64,000 nt of DNA from Virgibacillus subterraneus (GCF_900110695.1 NZ_FOEH01000004.1:62001-126000); one strand, 5' to 3'. Shown: positions 38,220 to 49,063, numbered from the stretch's first letter. A program made the numbers and translations. The notes: generated by a model not told the origin, from the letters alone.

Positions 38220-39167
38220 CTATCTTTCTTCATTCATTAATGAAGTAATCGTTCCTATTTTATAACCTTTTTCTTTTATATTTACAATTAACGAATCTAA
38301 TCCTTGTGCTGTTGAGGATGTAGGGTGCATTAATACCGTAGCACCAGGATGAATGTTGTTGTTTACTCGGTTCATCATAACAGATACAGATGGATTCTTC
38401 CAATCAATCGTATCTACACTCCACAGAATCGTTTCCATGTTCATTTCATGTGCAATTTTAACTACTTGATCATTGTAACTCCCGCTTGGCGGAGCTAACC
38501 ATTTTGGTTTATTATCAGTAATAGCTTTAAGAATTTCATTTGTTCGATTAATTTGTTCAGTTATTTGCTTTTTTGACAACCGAGACATATCCGGGTGATT
38601 ATATGCATGATTACCTATTACATGACCCTGTTCATCAATCATTTTAACGAAATCAGCATTTTCCTGCGCCCATTTACCTTCAATAAAGAAAGTTGCTTTG
38701 ACGTTATGCTTCTTCAGAACGTTAAGTATCGAAGGGATATACTCATCACCCCATGACACGTTTATTAAGAACGAAACCATATCTTTTTCAGGGTGGCCCC
38801 TGTAAGTAGGGGCAGCTGGAAGTTCTTTATAAGTAATGTTAGGTGGAATCTGTTCATAAACCAGTAGCGTTTCGTCAAATACACCACCCTTTTTCATTTG
38901 TTCATATGATTTATTTACATCTACACGGATACCATTTAATCCGGGTGTTTTCTTCCACACTTTATCAATTATTGCATTTTCAGGAGGTTTTCTATATTTA
39001 GTACTTTTTGTTCTGATTTTTTGAAGCAGAGATTCCTCCGATTTTGATACAGTATAAGAAAACGTTTCAGCATCATTTAAAATAAATGGATTATAGCTGT
39101 TATTAAATGCCAACGCTACAACAATAATAAAAACGCAAAAATGAATAATAGCACGATAGCGATACAT
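38220..39167 (-). CDS. ylxY: YlxY, polysaccharide deacetylase-like protein
   Basis: 315 residues. An N-terminal hydrophobic helix (about 5-21) anchors or exports it. The NodB-like domain carries VSFLINVSWGDEYI where active enzymes have a TFDDGP motif, so the catalytic Asp pair is not in the usual form. The HxxxH (NHAYNH) and PPSGSYN motifs are kept. B. subtilis YlxY shows the same change. Either inactive or an altered specificity (inference). It follows pnp. Confidence 0.92.
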   Translation of the reverse strand: MYRYRAIIHFCVFIIVVALAFNNSYNPFILNDAETFSYTVSKSEESLLQKIRTKSTKYRKPPENAIIDKVWKKTPGLNGIRVDVNKSYEQMKKGGVFDETLLVYEQIPPNITYKELPAAPTYRGHPEKDMVSFLINVSWGDEYIPSILNVLKKHNVKATFFIEGKWAQENADFVKMIDEQGHVIGNHAYNHPDMSRLSKKQITEQINRTNEILKAITDNKPKWLAPPSGSYNDQVVKIAHEMNMETILWSVDTIDWKNPSVSVMMNRVNNNIHPGATVLMHPTSSTAQGLDSLIVNIKEKGYKIGTITSLMNEER

Positions 39168-39221
39168 TCAAATCCCCCCTTATTCATTCATATGAATGAG
39201 AAGGACAGGATATGAGAGCAT

Positions 39222-39250
39222 AAAAAAAGAAACTGGATTTCCAGCTTCTT
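39222..39250 (-). terminator. Rho-independent terminator after pnp
   Basis: AAGAAACTGG (39227-39236) and CCAGCTTCTT (39241-39250) pair (one wobble); TTTTTTT follows on the minus strand. Confidence 0.75.
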
Positions 39251-39264
39251 GATTTTAAAACAGC

Positions 39265-41379
39265 TTACATACTCGATTTTTCACTTTTTTCTTTTTCATC
39301 TTTTAATACAGCTTTTCTTGAAAGGTTTACCCGACCTTGATTATCGACTTCTTTAACTTTAACCATAATTTGATCACCGATTGAAACAACATCTTCAACC
39401 TTATTAGTTCGTTCTTCTGCCAGTTCAGAAATATGAACCAAGCCATCTTTTCCTTTGAATAACTCTACAAATGCTCCAAATTTCTCAATACGCTTAACTG
39501 TGCCCATATACATTTGTCCTGCTTCAACTTCTCGTACAAGATCTTCAATAATCTCTTTTGTTCTTTCGTTCATGGAAGCATCAGTTGATGAGATAAATAC
39601 ACTTCCATCCTGTTCGATGTCAATTTTTGCACCAGTTTCTTCAATGATTTGATTAATCTGTTTCCCGCTTGGTCCAATGACAGAACGGATTTTATCTGGA
39701 TTTATTTTCATCGTTAGGATCTTAGGTGCATATTGTGACAGCTCAGATTTTGGCTCTTTAATTGTCGCAAGCATAGATTCAAGAATATGCATACGACCTT
39801 TTTTAGCCTGGGTTAATGCTTCCTTCAAAATTTCTTTTGAAAGTCCGTCAATTTTAATATCCATTTGAAGCGCTGTAACACCTTTTTCAGTTCCAGCTAC
39901 TTTAAAGTCCATATCACCAAGTGCATCTTCCATACCTTGAATGTCTGACAAAATTGTATAGTCTTCGCCGGATTTAACAAGTCCCATCGCAATACCTGCA
40001 ACAGGTGTCTTAATCGGTACACCAGCATCCATCATAGCTAGTGTGCTTGCACAAATACTTGCTTGAGATGTAGAACCATTCGACTCTAAAACTTCAGATA
40101 CTAAGCGAATCGTATATGGAAAGTCTTTTTCTGATGGAATAACTTTTTCAAGTGCACGCTCCCCTAAAGCACCATGTCCAATCTCACGACGACCAGGTCC
40201 TCTAATTGGCCCTGTTTCGCCAACACTGTATTTCGGGAAATTATAATGATGCATAAAACGCTTGGACTCTTCTAAATCAAGACCGTCCAAAATTTGTACA
40301 TCACCTAATGCCCCTAAAGTACATACGCTCAACGCCTGAGTTTGTCCACGTGTGAAAAGACCAGAACCATGTGTCCGTGGTAACACGTTAATTCTCGATG
40401 ATAACGGGCGTATTTCATCAACTTTACGGCCATCTGGACGTATTTTCTCTTTGGTGATTAAACGACGTACTTCTTCTTTTACCATTTTATCAAGGGTCGC
40501 TTTTACATCACCAATAACTTCTTCATCGGCTTCTTCGTATAAGGCTAATACTTCATTCTTAACATTACTGATTGCTTCTTCTCTGGCATGTTTTTCTTCT
40601 ACCTTAATTGCTTCCTGCAATTTATCTTTAGCTTCAGACTCCACTTTTGCAGCAATGTCTTCGTCAGTATCAAGTAATGGCATATCAGCTTTCTCAACAC
40701 CGACAGCAGCAATTATTTTCTCTTGAAATTCAACAAGGCGAGTAATTTCATTATGTCCAAACATGATGGCTTCAAGCATAACATCTTCTGGTACTTCCTG
40801 CGCTCCTGCTTCAACCATGTTAATAGCATCTTTTGTCCCAGCTACAGTTAATTCGATTTCACTATTTTTCTGTTGCTCAATGTCAGGATTAATAATAAAC
40901 TCATTATCAACCAGTCCAACGTTCACTCCTGCTATTGGTTCGGAAAGTTGGATATCAGAAATCCCCAATGCGATAGAAGATCCTATCATTGCAGCCATTT
41001 CTGAAGAACAATCCTGATCAACACTCATTACCGTACTGATAACTTGTACTTCATTTCTATAGCCATCTGGGAAAAGTGGTCGAATCGGTCTGTCAATTAA
41101 GCGTGAAGTTAATGTAGCTTTATCGCTTGGACGCCCTTCTCTCTTAATAAACCCTCCAGGTATTTTCCCGACAGCATATAAACGTTCTTCATAATTAACA
41201 GTTAAAGGGAAAAATGGTAAGTCTTTTGGTTCTTTGGATGCTGTTGCTACTGATAACACAGAGGTATCACCGTAGCGAATCATACATGCCCCGTTCGCTT
41301 GTTTTGCAAATTCTCCTGTTTCAACGATAAATTTCTTACCGGCAATTTCAGTGGAGAATTCTTGATTTTCTTCTGCCAT
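39265..41379 (-). CDS. pnp: Polyribonucleotide nucleotidyltransferase
   Basis: 704 residues: two RNase PH cores (about 10-210 and 310-550) separated by a helical domain, then a KH domain (about 555-615, [17 protein letters not shown]) and an S1 domain (about 620-690). Phosphorolytic 3'-to-5' exonuclease of mRNA decay. The ribosome site is GAAAGGAG. It follows rpsO across a terminator and a dispersed repeat. Confidence 0.98.
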   Translation of the reverse strand: MAEENQEFSTEIAGKKFIVETGEFAKQANGACMIRYGDTSVLSVATASKEPKDLPFFPLTVNYEERLYAVGKIPGGFIKREGRPSDKATLTSRLIDRPIRPLFPDGYRNEVQVISTVMSVDQDCSSEMAAMIGSSIALGISDIQLSEPIAGVNVGLVDNEFIINPDIEQQKNSEIELTVAGTKDAINMVEAGAQEVPEDVMLEAIMFGHNEITRLVEFQEKIIAAVGVEKADMPLLDTDEDIAAKVESEAKDKLQEAIKVEEKHAREEAISNVKNEVLALYEEADEEVIGDVKATLDKMVKEEVRRLITKEKIRPDGRKVDEIRPLSSRINVLPRTHGSGLFTRGQTQALSVCTLGALGDVQILDGLDLEESKRFMHHYNFPKYSVGETGPIRGPGRREIGHGALGERALEKVIPSEKDFPYTIRLVSEVLESNGSTSQASICASTLAMMDAGVPIKTPVAGIAMGLVKSGEDYTILSDIQGMEDALGDMDFKVAGTEKGVTALQMDIKIDGLSKEILKEALTQAKKGRMHILESMLATIKEPKSELSQYAPKILTMKINPDKIRSVIGPSGKQINQIIEETGAKIDIEQDGSVFISSTDASMNERTKEIIEDLVREVEAGQMYMGTVKRIEKFGAFVELFKGKDGLVHISELAEERTNKVEDVVSIGDQIMVKVKEVDNQGRVNLSRKAVLKDEKEKSEKSSM

Positions 41380-41467
41380 TGTATTAGTACTCCTTTCAAT
41401 ATAAACATACTACCATTCATTTTATAGTTAATAAGCTAAAATGTAAATTTTATGTATTAATTAAGTA

Positions 41468-41556
41468 TAGAAAACTTGGCTTATCGCCAAGCTCTAATGG
41501 CGAAAGCCTAAGTTGCATTTATTCAGCAAGATAATAATTTATACTTTCTGAATTGA
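41468..41556 (+). repeat. Terminator-associated short repeat, copy 4 (full length)
   Basis: A full copy: GAAAACTTGGCTTATCGCCA then AGCTCTAATGGCGAAAGCC, TAAGTTGCATTTATTCAGC and TTTATACTTTCTGAATTG. The stem CTTGGC / GCCAAG with loop TTATC is perfect. It abuts the rpsO terminator T-run. Confidence 0.85.
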
Positions 41557-41585
41557 TAAAAAAAGCAGGATTGCTCCTGCTTTTT
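41557..41585 (-). terminator. Rho-independent terminator after rpsO
   Basis: AAAAGCAGGA (41561-41570) and TCCTGCTTTT (41575-41584) pair perfectly with a TTGC loop; T residues follow on the minus strand. Eight bases past the rpsO stop. Confidence 0.9.
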
Positions 41586-41592
41586 AAAATAC

Positions 41593-41862
41593 TTATCGGC
41601 GTAGGCCAAGTTTTTTAATTAGTTGACGGTAGCGTGTAACATCGTTATTACGTAGGTAATTAAGTAAGTTACGACGTTTACCAACCATTTTCAAAAGACC
41701 ACGACGTGAATGATGATCTTTTTTATGAACACGTAAATGTTCATTCAGTGTTGTGATTTCTTCAGTAAGTACAGCAATTTGTACTTCTGGAGAACCAGTG
41801 TCATTATCGTGAACTTTGTGTTCACTAATAATTTCATTCTTACGTTCTTTTGTGATAGCCAT
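41593..41862 (-). CDS. rpsO: 30S ribosomal protein S15
   Basis: 89 residues, the exact usual length. The characteristic pieces are [39 protein letters not shown] and the GLRR end. Binds the 16S rRNA central domain. The ATG at 41862 is preceded by GGAGGTGAGCC; a longer reading to 41877 runs through this site. About 140 bases of leader separate it from ribF. Confidence 0.98.
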   Translation of the reverse strand: MAITKERKNEIISEHKVHDNDTGSPEVQIAVLTEEITTLNEHLRVHKKDHHSRRGLLKMVGKRRNLLNYLRNNDVTRYRQLIKKLGLRR

Positions 41863-41999
41863 CTGGCTCACCTCCATTAAATTATTAATATCCCCAGTCC
41901 CCTAGCAAACGTCGGAGTTACGATCTGCCAAGCGATGGTTTTACGTTTCTAAGCGTACATCTTTTTCGCTGAAAATGCAAGTGGTAAATCAAAGAAACG
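41863..41999 (-). promoter_or_regulatory. rpsO leader (candidate promoter and S15 control region)
   Basis: Between ribF and rpsO. On the minus strand TTGCAT and TACGCT are 17 bases apart, a weak sigma-A promoter. The rest could fold; S15 of Bacillaceae is known to repress its own mRNA. I cannot prove the fold by eye. Confidence 0.35.
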
Positions 42000-42938
42000 T
42001 TAACTGCAAAAGTAATTGCGAATACATTTTTCATCGTTATCTATATAGTTGACTAACTCTTCAACACTATTAAATTTTTCCTCTTCTCGAATGAATTTAT
42101 GCCATTCTACATGCAGTTCTTCACCATATAAATCATTATTATAATCAAATATATTAACCTCTACAGATGGTTCAACTCTGTCATCTGTAAAAGTTGGATT
42201 ATATCCCAGATTCGCCATTCCTTCATAAACTTCATTTTTATAAAGCACTTTTACTGCATATACACCGACTTTAGGCAATAGTGTATCGGGAGTAACCCTT
42301 AAGTTTGCGGTTGGGTAACCAATTGTTCTTCCGCGCTGATCACCTTTAACAACAATTCCTTGAATAGTTAGCGGTCGTCCTAGCAAGTAGTTGGCTTTTT
42401 CAAGTTCACCATTTTGGAGAAGTTCTCTTATTCTGGAAGAACTCACCTTTTCATTATCCAGTTCGACTTTGCCGATTGTTGTATAATTAAATAAACCTTT
42501 TGTTTGGTTTTTAATCCGTTCCATATTACCTTGACCTTTATGTCCATAAGAAAAATCAAATCCTGCCACCAAATGTTTAATTTTTAATCCAATAATAAAA
42601 TGATCAATAAATTGCTGTGGTTCAAGTGATGCTAATTCTTTATTAAAGGTAATAACATACAGACGATTAACACCCAGTTGCTGTAGAATCTCTTGCTTCT
42701 CTCTTAAAGGCGTAATATATCTTACATGTGGTGCATCTTTTTTTAATACAACAGATGGATGAGGATGAAAGGTAATAACTGCACTTTCCATTTTACGTTC
42801 CTTCGCCTTAGATACAGCTGTTTGTATAACTTTCTGATGACCTTTGTGGATACCATCAAAAAAACCTATAGCAGCAACTGTCTCCGGTAGCTCTTCTAAT
42901 ATCAATGTGTGAGGATATGTTAATTCAATCGTTCGCAA
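42000..42938 (-). CDS. ribF: Bifunctional riboflavin kinase / FAD synthetase
   Basis: 312 residues. The N-terminal adenylyltransferase domain shows GFFDGIHKGHQKVI (about 25-38), and SSSRIRELL comes near 155; the C-terminal flavokinase domain has GRTIGYPTANL near 203. Makes FMN and FAD. The start is TTG with GTAGGTGAAG upstream. It follows truB by 20 bases. Confidence 0.96.
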   Translation of the reverse strand: MRTIELTYPHTLILEELPETVAAIGFFDGIHKGHQKVIQTAVSKAKERKMESAVITFHPHPSVVLKKDAPHVRYITPLREKQEILQQLGVNRLYVITFNKELASLEPQQFIDHFIIGLKIKHLVAGFDFSYGHKGQGNMERIKNQTKGLFNYTTIGKVELDNEKVSSSRIRELLQNGELEKANYLLGRPLTIQGIVVKGDQRGRTIGYPTANLRVTPDTLLPKVGVYAVKVLYKNEVYEGMANLGYNPTFTDDRVEPSVEVNIFDYNNDLYGEELHVEWHKFIREEEKFNSVEELVNYIDNDEKCIRNYFCS

Positions 42939-42958
42939 CGCTCTTCACCTACTCTTTT

Positions 42959-43852
42959 TCACTCTTTAAAAACTCTAATTGGTTTAATTAAATCCGTTTT
43001 TTCAGGATGTATTTGATAAATTGCCAATACTTGTTTATCAAACATCATTACAAAAGGATCTGTCTTTGACACATTATCAGGCTTTGGCAATTTTTGGCCA
43101 TACAGCACTCGCTTTTTGGTATTTTCATTAACATTAATATGTTCCAGATGATTTAAACCTTTTGAAATTGGCATCAATAACTTTTCTTGGTTCTGCAACT
43201 CTATCGCATCATCAATAGCGGAAAATGTAACAGTGTCTTCCTTTTTAATAATTCCTGTTTCTGTTCTAACCAAGTGTGCCATATGTGCTGGGTAACCTAA
43301 TTTCTTACCAATATCTACACATAATGTTCGGATATATGTACCTTTTGAACAGGTTGCCTTAATCGTAAACCTATCTTGATGTTCTGTTTCTCCCACTTGG
43401 TTAAGTTGGTAAATTATTACTTTCCGCTGTGGTCGTTCTACTTGTTCATTTGCCCTTGCATATTCATATAGCTTTTTACCATTTACTTTAACAGCTGAAT
43501 ACATTGGAGGAATTTGTGTGATTTCTCCCCTAAACAATTGTAACACGTTTTCAATTGACTGTTTAGATGGCGGATTTACCACTTTGTATTTCTCGATAAT
43601 TGCACCGTGACTATCTTCAGTTTCAGTAGCAACACCTAACATCACTTGTGCTATATATGTCTTTTTAGTATCAGTCAAATAGGGGACGATTTTGGTTGCC
43701 TGTCCAATACAGATAGGTAAAACACCTTCAACCTCAGGGTCAAGGGTTCCTGTATGTCCTACTTTCTTTAAATGGAATTTTTTCCTAATTGCTATTACAC
43801 AATCATGTGACGTCATTCCTTTTGGTTTCCATAAAGGCAATATACCATTCAT
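42959..43852 (-). CDS. truB: tRNA pseudouridine(55) synthase TruB
   Basis: 297 residues. Makes pseudouridine 55 in the T-loop of tRNAs. The start PLWKPKGMTSHD (6-17) and the catalytic aspartate block VGHTGTLDPEVEGVLP (about 32-47) are visible, and a PUA-like tail follows. AGGAGCTGG precedes the ATG. A terminator stem lies upstream, between it and rbfA. Confidence 0.97.
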   Translation of the reverse strand: MNGILPLWKPKGMTSHDCVIAIRKKFHLKKVGHTGTLDPEVEGVLPICIGQATKIVPYLTDTKKTYIAQVMLGVATETEDSHGAIIEKYKVVNPPSKQSIENVLQLFRGEITQIPPMYSAVKVNGKKLYEYARANEQVERPQRKVIIYQLNQVGETEHQDRFTIKATCSKGTYIRTLCVDIGKKLGYPAHMAHLVRTETGIIKKEDTVTFSAIDDAIELQNQEKLLMPISKGLNHLEHINVNENTKKRVLYGQKLPKPDNVSKTDPFVMMFDKQVLAIYQIHPEKTDLIKPIRVFKE

Positions 43853-43885
43853 CTAACCAGCTCCTGAGACTTATGTATCGTGCAT

Positions 43886-43924
43886 GGAAAAATCTGACCC
43901 ACTCATTATTTTGTGGGTCAGATT
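43886..43924 (-). terminator. Rho-independent terminator after rbfA
   Basis: AATCTGACCCAC (43891-43902) and GTGGGTCAGATT (43913-43924) are exact inverses; TTTTTCC follows on the minus strand. It ends the rimP-rbfA run, with truB-ribF probably partly read through. Confidence 0.85.
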
Positions 43925-43939
43925 GAATTTCACTGTATA

Positions 43940-44287
43940 TTACTTGTCTTTGTTTAAATCACGTAGAATTGTTTCAATACGATTTCCATATTCGAAAGCT
44001 TCATCAAATTCAAATGTGATTTCGGGTGTTTTCCGTAAACGGATGCGATTTCCAATTTCGGAACGGATAAACCCTTTAGCTTTGGCTAGGCCAACAAGTG
44101 TATCATGTTTCTTTTGTTCATCTCCTAGAACAGATATAAAAATCTTCGCCTGTTGCAAATCACCAGCTACATCTACATCTGTGACTGTTACAAATCCAAC
44201 ACGTGGATCTTTTATTTTTTTACTTAAAAGCTCACCTAACTCTTTTTTCATTTGCTCTGCGACACGATTTGAACGAATGTCACTCAT
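43940..44287 (-). CDS. rbfA: 30S ribosome-binding factor A
   Basis: 115 residues, KH-type fold. Assists late 16S rRNA 5'-end maturation and cold adaptation. Typical blocks: [20 protein letters not shown] at the start, [26 protein letters not shown] and [13 protein letters not shown]. The ATG at 44287 has AGAGGTGATC upstream. It is preceded by ylxP. Confidence 0.97.
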   Translation of the reverse strand: MSDIRSNRVAEQMKKELGELLSKKIKDPRVGFVTVTDVDVAGDLQQAKIFISVLGDEQKKHDTLVGLAKAKGFIRSEIGNRIRLRKTPEITFEFDEAFEYGNRIETILRDLNKDK

Positions 44288-44325
44288 TTTGATCACCTCT
44301 ATAAATTGACGACCTGATAATTTGA

Positions 44326-44604
44326 TTATACATGCTCAACATCAGTAAGTGTCCGTTCCAGTTCATTAAATGTGTCAATAATCCGCAAACCTTCCTGTAT
44401 AACCTGTTCAGCATGTTTTTTTTCATTGGAAACTGTCACGATTCCAAGTTTTGTACGTTGCCATAAATCATGATAATCTAACTCTGTTACTGCTACATTT
44501 AATTCATTTTGTAATTTAGCCATTAAACTTTTGATAACAGATCGTTTTTGCTTAAGTGAATGACCTTCATAGAGAATGCATTCTACTTCAGCATAAATTA
44601 TCAT
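44326..44604 (-). CDS. ylxP: YlxP (DUF503 family)
   Basis: 92 residues of the DUF503 family, regularly placed between infB and rbf[29 protein letters not shown] is the typical start region. Role unproven; reported as a possible ribosome-assembly-related protein. The ATG overlaps the infB stop by 4 bases. Confidence 0.92.
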   Translation of the reverse strand: MIIYAEVECILYEGHSLKQKRSVIKSLMAKLQNELNVAVTELDYHDLWQRTKLGIVTVSNEKKHAEQVIQEGLRIIDTFNELERTLTDVEHV

Positions 44605-46751
44605 TTGCGTTCAATCTCCTCCATGACAAATGCTTCAATTACGTCGCCTTCTTTAATATCATTAAACTTTTTAATTGTAATACCACACTCATAATTTTTC
44701 GCAACTTCTTTGACATCGTCTTTAAAACGTTTTAAGGCATCTATTTCACCTTCAAACTGCACCACACCGTCACGAATAATGCGTACTCCCGAGTCACGTG
44801 TAATCTTACCATCTGTTACATAACTACCAGCGATAGTTCCAATTTTAGAAACCTTGAATATTTCACGAACTTCTGCTTGACCTATTACCTTTTCTTCGTA
44901 CACAGGGTCAAGCATACCTTTCATAGCTAATTCTATCTCTTCAATAACCTTATAAATAACGCGATGTAAACGTACATCTACCTTTTCTGATTCTGCAGCC
45001 TTTTTCGCGTTAGCATCTGGCCGTACATTGAATCCAATTACAATTGCATTTGAAGCGGATGCTAAAATAATGTCTGATTCAGTAATAGCACCTACACCAG
45101 TATGAATGATTTTTATTTTAACACCTTCAACTTCAATCTTTCTCAATGAAGCGGCCATAGCTTCTGCAGACCCTTGAACATCTGCCTTGACTATAAGGTT
45201 TATATCCTTCATTTCGCCTTCTTTAATCTGATCGAATAAATCATCTATGCTAACTTTAGTTTGTTCTGTCCGATTTTCCTGAATATGCTTTTGCTGACGA
45301 GCTTCACCAATTTGACGTGATTTCTTCTCATCCTTAAATACTAGGAATTGATCGCCGGCTTGTGGTACATCGCTTAATCCAGTTATTTCAACTGGTGTTG
45401 ATGGACCAGCTTCATTTATCCGTTGCCCCAAGTCACTAACCATTGCACGAACGCGTCCAAATGTGTTTCCGACAACAACAGAATCACCTACATGTAATGT
45501 CCCGTTTTGCACTAGCAATGTAGCAACAGATCCTCTTCCTTTGTCAAGTCGAGCATCTATTACTGTACCAAAGGCATTGTTATTTGGATCTGCTTTTAAT
45601 TCTTCTACTTCTGATACAAGCTGAATCATTTCAAGCAAACTATCGATTCCTTCCTGTTTGACTGCAGACAAATTAACAAATATTGTACTACCGCCCCAGT
45701 CTTCAGGTATGAGTTCATACTCCGTTAACTCCTGCATAACACGATCTGGGTTAGCGCCTTCTTTGTCCATTTTGTTAACTGCTACAATAATTGGAACTTC
45801 CGCAGCTTTAGCATGGTTAATCGCTTCAATCGTTTGTGGCATTACACCATCATCCGCTGCAACAACTAATATAGCTATATCGGTTACTTGTGCACCGCGG
45901 GAACGCATACTGGTAAAAGCAGCATGTCCTGGTGTATCAAGAAATGTTACTTTTTTACCTTCACTTCGTACTTGGTACGCCCCAATATGCTGGGTAATAC
46001 CACCTGCTTCACCTTCTGTTACTTTTGTGTGGCGAATTGCATCCAATAATGTTGTCTTACCATGGTCAACGTGTCCCATAATGGTTACAACTGCAGGTCT
46101 TTCAACTAAGTCAGCTTCATTATTTTCTTCCCGATACTTATCAAAATCGGTATCTTCTAGGATTATTTCCTTCTCTACTTCCACATCATACTCTGCACAA
46201 ATTAGCTCGACTGCATCATCATCAAGATCCTGGTTTTTCGTTGCCATTACACCAAGGAACATTAACTTCTTAATAATTTCAGATGCATCTTTATTAAGCT
46301 TAGCTGCCAAATCACTTACTGTTAATGTTTCGCTGTAAGTAATATGTTTCGGCGTTTCCTTTACAACAGGTTTTTGCTGCTTAGGAGCTTGATTGTTCCT
46401 TTTTGCGTTTTTACCATGCTGCTTTTTGTTATGGTTATTCTGGTTTTTCTTTTGTTGACCTTGATGTGATTTTGGGTTGTTATTAGACTTCCCATTACTG
46501 GTTTGTTTATTTTCTTTTTTTGTTTGGTTTGCTGCATTGTTGTTATTTGCTGGTTTTTTCGGTGTTTCCTTTTGCTTCGTTTTTTCCGTTTCTTTTGATC
46601 CGAATTTTTCATCCAACTTTAATATCGTTTCAATCGAAATTGTCGACATGTGGTTGGAAACCTCAACATTTAACTCTTTTAAATAGTTAATTACATCTTT
46701 ACTGGTCGTTTTATTCTGTTTTGCATATTCATATACACGCATCTTACTCAT
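44601..46751 (-). CDS. infB: Translation initiation factor IF-2
   Basis: 716 residues. The IF2 N-terminal helix domain ([21 protein letters not shown]) is followed by a long Lys/Asn/Gln-rich linker (about 55-135). The G domain has GHVDHGKTT (about 226-234), DTPGH and NKMD, then the IF2 C-terminal domains. Places initiator tRNA on the 30S subunit. I keep the first ATG (MSKMRVYE) because homologues begin M-x-K-M-R-V-Y-E-Y. GGGGGTGG precedes it. Confidence 0.98.
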   Translation of the reverse strand: MSKMRVYEYAKQNKTTSKDVINYLKELNVEVSNHMSTISIETILKLDEKFGSKETEKTKQKETPKKPANNNNAANQTKKENKQTSNGKSNNNPKSHQGQQKKNQNNHNKKQHGKNAKRNNQAPKQQKPVVKETPKHITYSETLTVSDLAAKLNKDASEIIKKLMFLGVMATKNQDLDDDAVELICAEYDVEVEKEIILEDTDFDKYREENNEADLVERPAVVTIMGHVDHGKTTLLDAIRHTKVTEGEAGGITQHIGAYQVRSEGKKVTFLDTPGHAAFTSMRSRGAQVTDIAILVVAADDGVMPQTIEAINHAKAAEVPIIVAVNKMDKEGANPDRVMQELTEYELIPEDWGGSTIFVNLSAVKQEGIDSLLEMIQLVSEVEELKADPNNNAFGTVIDARLDKGRGSVATLLVQNGTLHVGDSVVVGNTFGRVRAMVSDLGQRINEAGPSTPVEITGLSDVPQAGDQFLVFKDEKKSRQIGEARQQKHIQENRTEQTKVSIDDLFDQIKEGEMKDINLIVKADVQGSAEAMAASLRKIEVEGVKIKIIHTGVGAITESDIILASASNAIVIGFNVRPDANAKKAAESEKVDVRLHRVIYKVIEEIELAMKGMLDPVYEEKVIGQAEVREIFKVSKIGTIAGSYVTDGKITRDSGVRIIRDGVVQFEGEIDALKRFKDDVKEVAKNYECGITIKKFNDIKEGDVIEAFVMEEIERK

Positions 46752-46771
46752 ACGTCCACCCCCGAATTTAA

Positions 46772-47071
46772 TTACCCGAGTAACGATTTAATTTTAGTGG
46801 CAAATCCTGCATCTAAAATAGCTACAGCTACTCTTTGTGATTTTCCAATAGCATTTGACAACGTTTCTCTATCATCAACTATTAAAAATGGTACTTCATA
46901 TGTTTTGCATTTGTCCGTTAATTTTTTTCGTGTTTGGGGACCGATGTCGTTCGCCAAAAGAACAAGTTTTGCTCTGTTTTGTTTGATGTCTTTCACAATC
47001 GTTTCTTCCCCTAAAGAACACTTTCTAGCCCTATAGGCTAAGCCAATTAAATTTAAGTAATTATTTTTCAT
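46772..47071 (-). CDS. ylxQ: L7Ae-like ribosomal protein YlxQ
   Basis: 99 residues of the L7Ae/L30e family that binds kink-turn [23 protein letters not shown] and [21 protein letters not shown] are the family blocks. The ATG at 47071 has GAAGGAAAG upstream and starts inside the end of rnpM (11-base overlap). It lies between rnpM and infB, the canonical order. Confidence 0.94.
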   Translation of the reverse strand: MKNNYLNLIGLAYRARKCSLGEETIVKDIKQNRAKLVLLANDIGPQTRKKLTDKCKTYEVPFLIVDDRETLSNAIGKSQRVAVAILDAGFATKIKSLLG

Positions 47072-47342
47072 TATTCTTTCCTTCAACTATTTGTTTAAGG
47101 TCTTCATAGATTGATGGTTCAATTTTTGTATTCAACTGACGGCTTAAAATCCCAGCCTTCTCAGCCTTTTCTATAACAGCTATATCATTCGACACATATG
47201 CTCCACGGCCATTTTTTTTGCCGGTTGGGTCAACAAAGACTTCTCCTTCTTTGTTTCGGACAACACGAATGAGATCTTTCTTTGGTTTCATTTCATTTGT
47301 CACTATACATTTTCGTTCTGGTACTTTTCGTTTTTGCGCCAT
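47061..47342 (-). CDS. rnpM: RNase P modulator RnpM (YlxR)
   Basis: 93 residues of the DUF448/YlxR family, recently shown in B. subtilis to bind and modulate RNase P. The family core is CIVTNEMKPKKDLIRVVRNK (13-32) and the GKKNGRGAYVS block. Between nusA and ylxQ, with GGGGGAGG before the ATG. Confidence 0.95.
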   Translation of the reverse strand: MAQKRKVPERKCIVTNEMKPKKDLIRVVRNKEGEVFVDPTGKKNGRGAYVSNDIAVIEKAEKAGILSRQLNTKIEPSIYEDLKQIVEGKNNEK

Positions 47343-47356
47343 TACAGAACCTCCCC

Positions 47357-48463
47357 CTATTCGAACAAACCTTCTTCATCATTGTCAGAATAAGCATCAG
47401 TATCTTCGTCGTCTGTTAAAAGCCCTTCTTCACGAGCTTCTGATTCACTTTTAATATCAATTTTCCAGCCGGTTAATTTTGCTGCTAAACGAGCATTTTG
47501 ACCACGTTTACCAATAGCTAGTGAGAGTTGATAGTCAGGTACAATTACTGTTGTTGCCTTATCTTCTTCATTTACTAATACTTCAACTACCTTCGAAGGA
47601 CTTAAAGCGTTTGATACATAGACAATAGGGTCTTCAGACCATTCTACAACATCAATTTTTTCACCTTTAAGTTCATTGACAATCACTTGTACACGTTGTC
47701 CTTTTTGGCCAACACATGAACCAACAGCATCGATTTCAGGATCATCTGCATGAACCGAAATTTTAGAACGATCCCCTGCTTCTCTTGCTACAGATTTGAT
47801 ATCAACAATTCCATCATAAATTTCTGGAACTTCCATTTCAAACAGACGCTTTAATAGTCCTGGATGTGACCTTGAAATATAAATTTGAGGACCTTTACTC
47901 GTATTCTCGACTTTTGTTACAAATACTTTTAAACGGTCATGCACATAGTATTCTTCAGTAGGCATTTGTTCCGCCTCAGCAAGCTTAGCCTCAATTTTAC
48001 CAAGGTTTACATAAACAAACCGTGGATCTTTACGCTGAATAATTCCTGTCATGACATCCTCTTCACGATCAGCGTACTCGCTAAATATTACACCGCGTTC
48101 AGCTTCCCTTACACGTTGTGTAACCACTTGTTTTGCTGCTTGGGCAGCGATACGTCCGAAGTCTTTTGGAGTTACCTCAACCTCAATAACATCTTCAAGC
48201 TCATAATTGGGATCAATTTCGTTTGCCTGATCCAATGATATTTCCTCTTGTGCATCCTCAATTTCTTCCACTACCGTTTTGCGTGAAAATACGCGCATTG
48301 TGCCAGATTGTTCATCAATATCTACCCGCACATTTGTAGCAGATTTAAAGTTTTTCTTATAGGCTGATATTAGCGCAGCTTCCAATGCCTCCATTAGAAT
48401 GTCCTTATCAATACCTTTATCTTTTTCTAGAAAATCAATCGCTTCAAACAACTGACTGCTCAC
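47357..48463 (-). CDS. nusA: Transcription termination/antitermination factor NusA
   Basis: 368 residues: N-terminal RNA polymerase-binding domain (1-125), S1 domain (about 135-200), and two KH domains (VGSCVGQKGQRVQ and LAIGKRGQNARLAAKLTGW). The acidic C-terminus (EDTDAYSDNDEEG) lacks the extra repeats of E. coli, as in Bacilli. GTG start behind AAGGGGG. It probably controls its own operon through the leader hairpins at 49039-49122. Confidence 0.98.
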   Translation of the reverse strand: MSSQLFEAIDFLEKDKGIDKDILMEALEAALISAYKKNFKSATNVRVDIDEQSGTMRVFSRKTVVEEIEDAQEEISLDQANEIDPNYELEDVIEVEVTPKDFGRIAAQAAKQVVTQRVREAERGVIFSEYADREEDVMTGIIQRKDPRFVYVNLGKIEAKLAEAEQMPTEEYYVHDRLKVFVTKVENTSKGPQIYISRSHPGLLKRLFEMEVPEIYDGIVDIKSVAREAGDRSKISVHADDPEIDAVGSCVGQKGQRVQVIVNELKGEKIDVVEWSEDPIVYVSNALSPSKVVEVLVNEEDKATTVIVPDYQLSLAIGKRGQNARLAAKLTGWKIDIKSESEAREEGLLTDDEDTDAYSDNDEEGLFE

Positions 48464-48477
48464 TTTTATTTTCCCCC

Positions 48478-48948
48478 TTATAGCGTAACGGCTAACCTTG
48501 CTTTAGCTATTTTATTAAATGGAATTTCAACTAGCTTTTTACGGGTTTTCACTTTATATTCAATCGTAGCCATATTATCTGTGAATTCCGTTAAAATACC
48601 TTCGTATTCTTTTTGACCATCAATTGGTTCATATAATTTCACAAAGACATTATTATTTACATTTTTTTCAAAGTCACCTTTAGACTTCAGTGGACGCTCG
48701 ACACCTGGTGAGGAAACTTCCAGAAAATACGCTTCTTCTACAGGGTCAGCTTCGTCCAGCTTTTCACTTAATTGTTCAGAAACGGCTCCGCAGTCTGCTA
48801 TGTCAATCCCATCTTCACTATCAATATAGACACGAAGAAACCAATTCTGCCCTTCTTTCACATATTCAACATCAACTAATTCCAATTCTTTCTCCTGTAA
48901 TATGGGCTGCATCAATTCTTCAGTTGTTTTAATTACATTGGAACTCAA
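48478..48948 (-). CDS. rimP: Ribosome maturation factor RimP
   Basis: 156 residues, the first gene of the nusA operon. Needed for 30S assembly. Family blocks: LELVDVEYVKEGQNWFLRVYID and YFLEVSSPGVERPLK. The start is TTG at 48948 behind AAAGGAGGATATAT; an in-frame ATG at 48999 has no ribosome site. It is 14 bases from nusA. Confidence 0.95.
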   Translation of the reverse strand: MSSNVIKTTEELMQPILQEKELELVDVEYVKEGQNWFLRVYIDSEDGIDIADCGAVSEQLSEKLDEADPVEEAYFLEVSSPGVERPLKSKGDFEKNVNNNVFVKLYEPIDGQKEYEGILTEFTDNMATIEYKVKTRKKLVEIPFNKIAKARLAVTL

Positions 48949-49033
48949 AATATATCCTCCTTTATTCAGTTGTGTATATTCCTTATTATGAACCATCATA
49001 CGTCATTTCATTTGCTCAATATCCATAATAATA

Positions 49034-49063
49034 CAAAACCCCTGCCGGAAGATGTGGCAAGGG
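49034..49063 (-). terminator. Leader hairpin 2 upstream of rimP (terminator-like)
   Basis: On the minus strand CCCTTGCC (49063-49056) pairs with GGCAGGGG (49046-49039), including one wobble, followed by TTTTGTATT. It lies downstream of the candidate rimP promoter, so it can attenuate the operon. Confidence 0.6.

Noticed and set aside
45658-46338. A 226-codon open frame on the + strand
   Set aside because: It lies wholly antisense to the G-domain half of infB, has no ribosome site and no recognisable family; codon bias of infB explains it.
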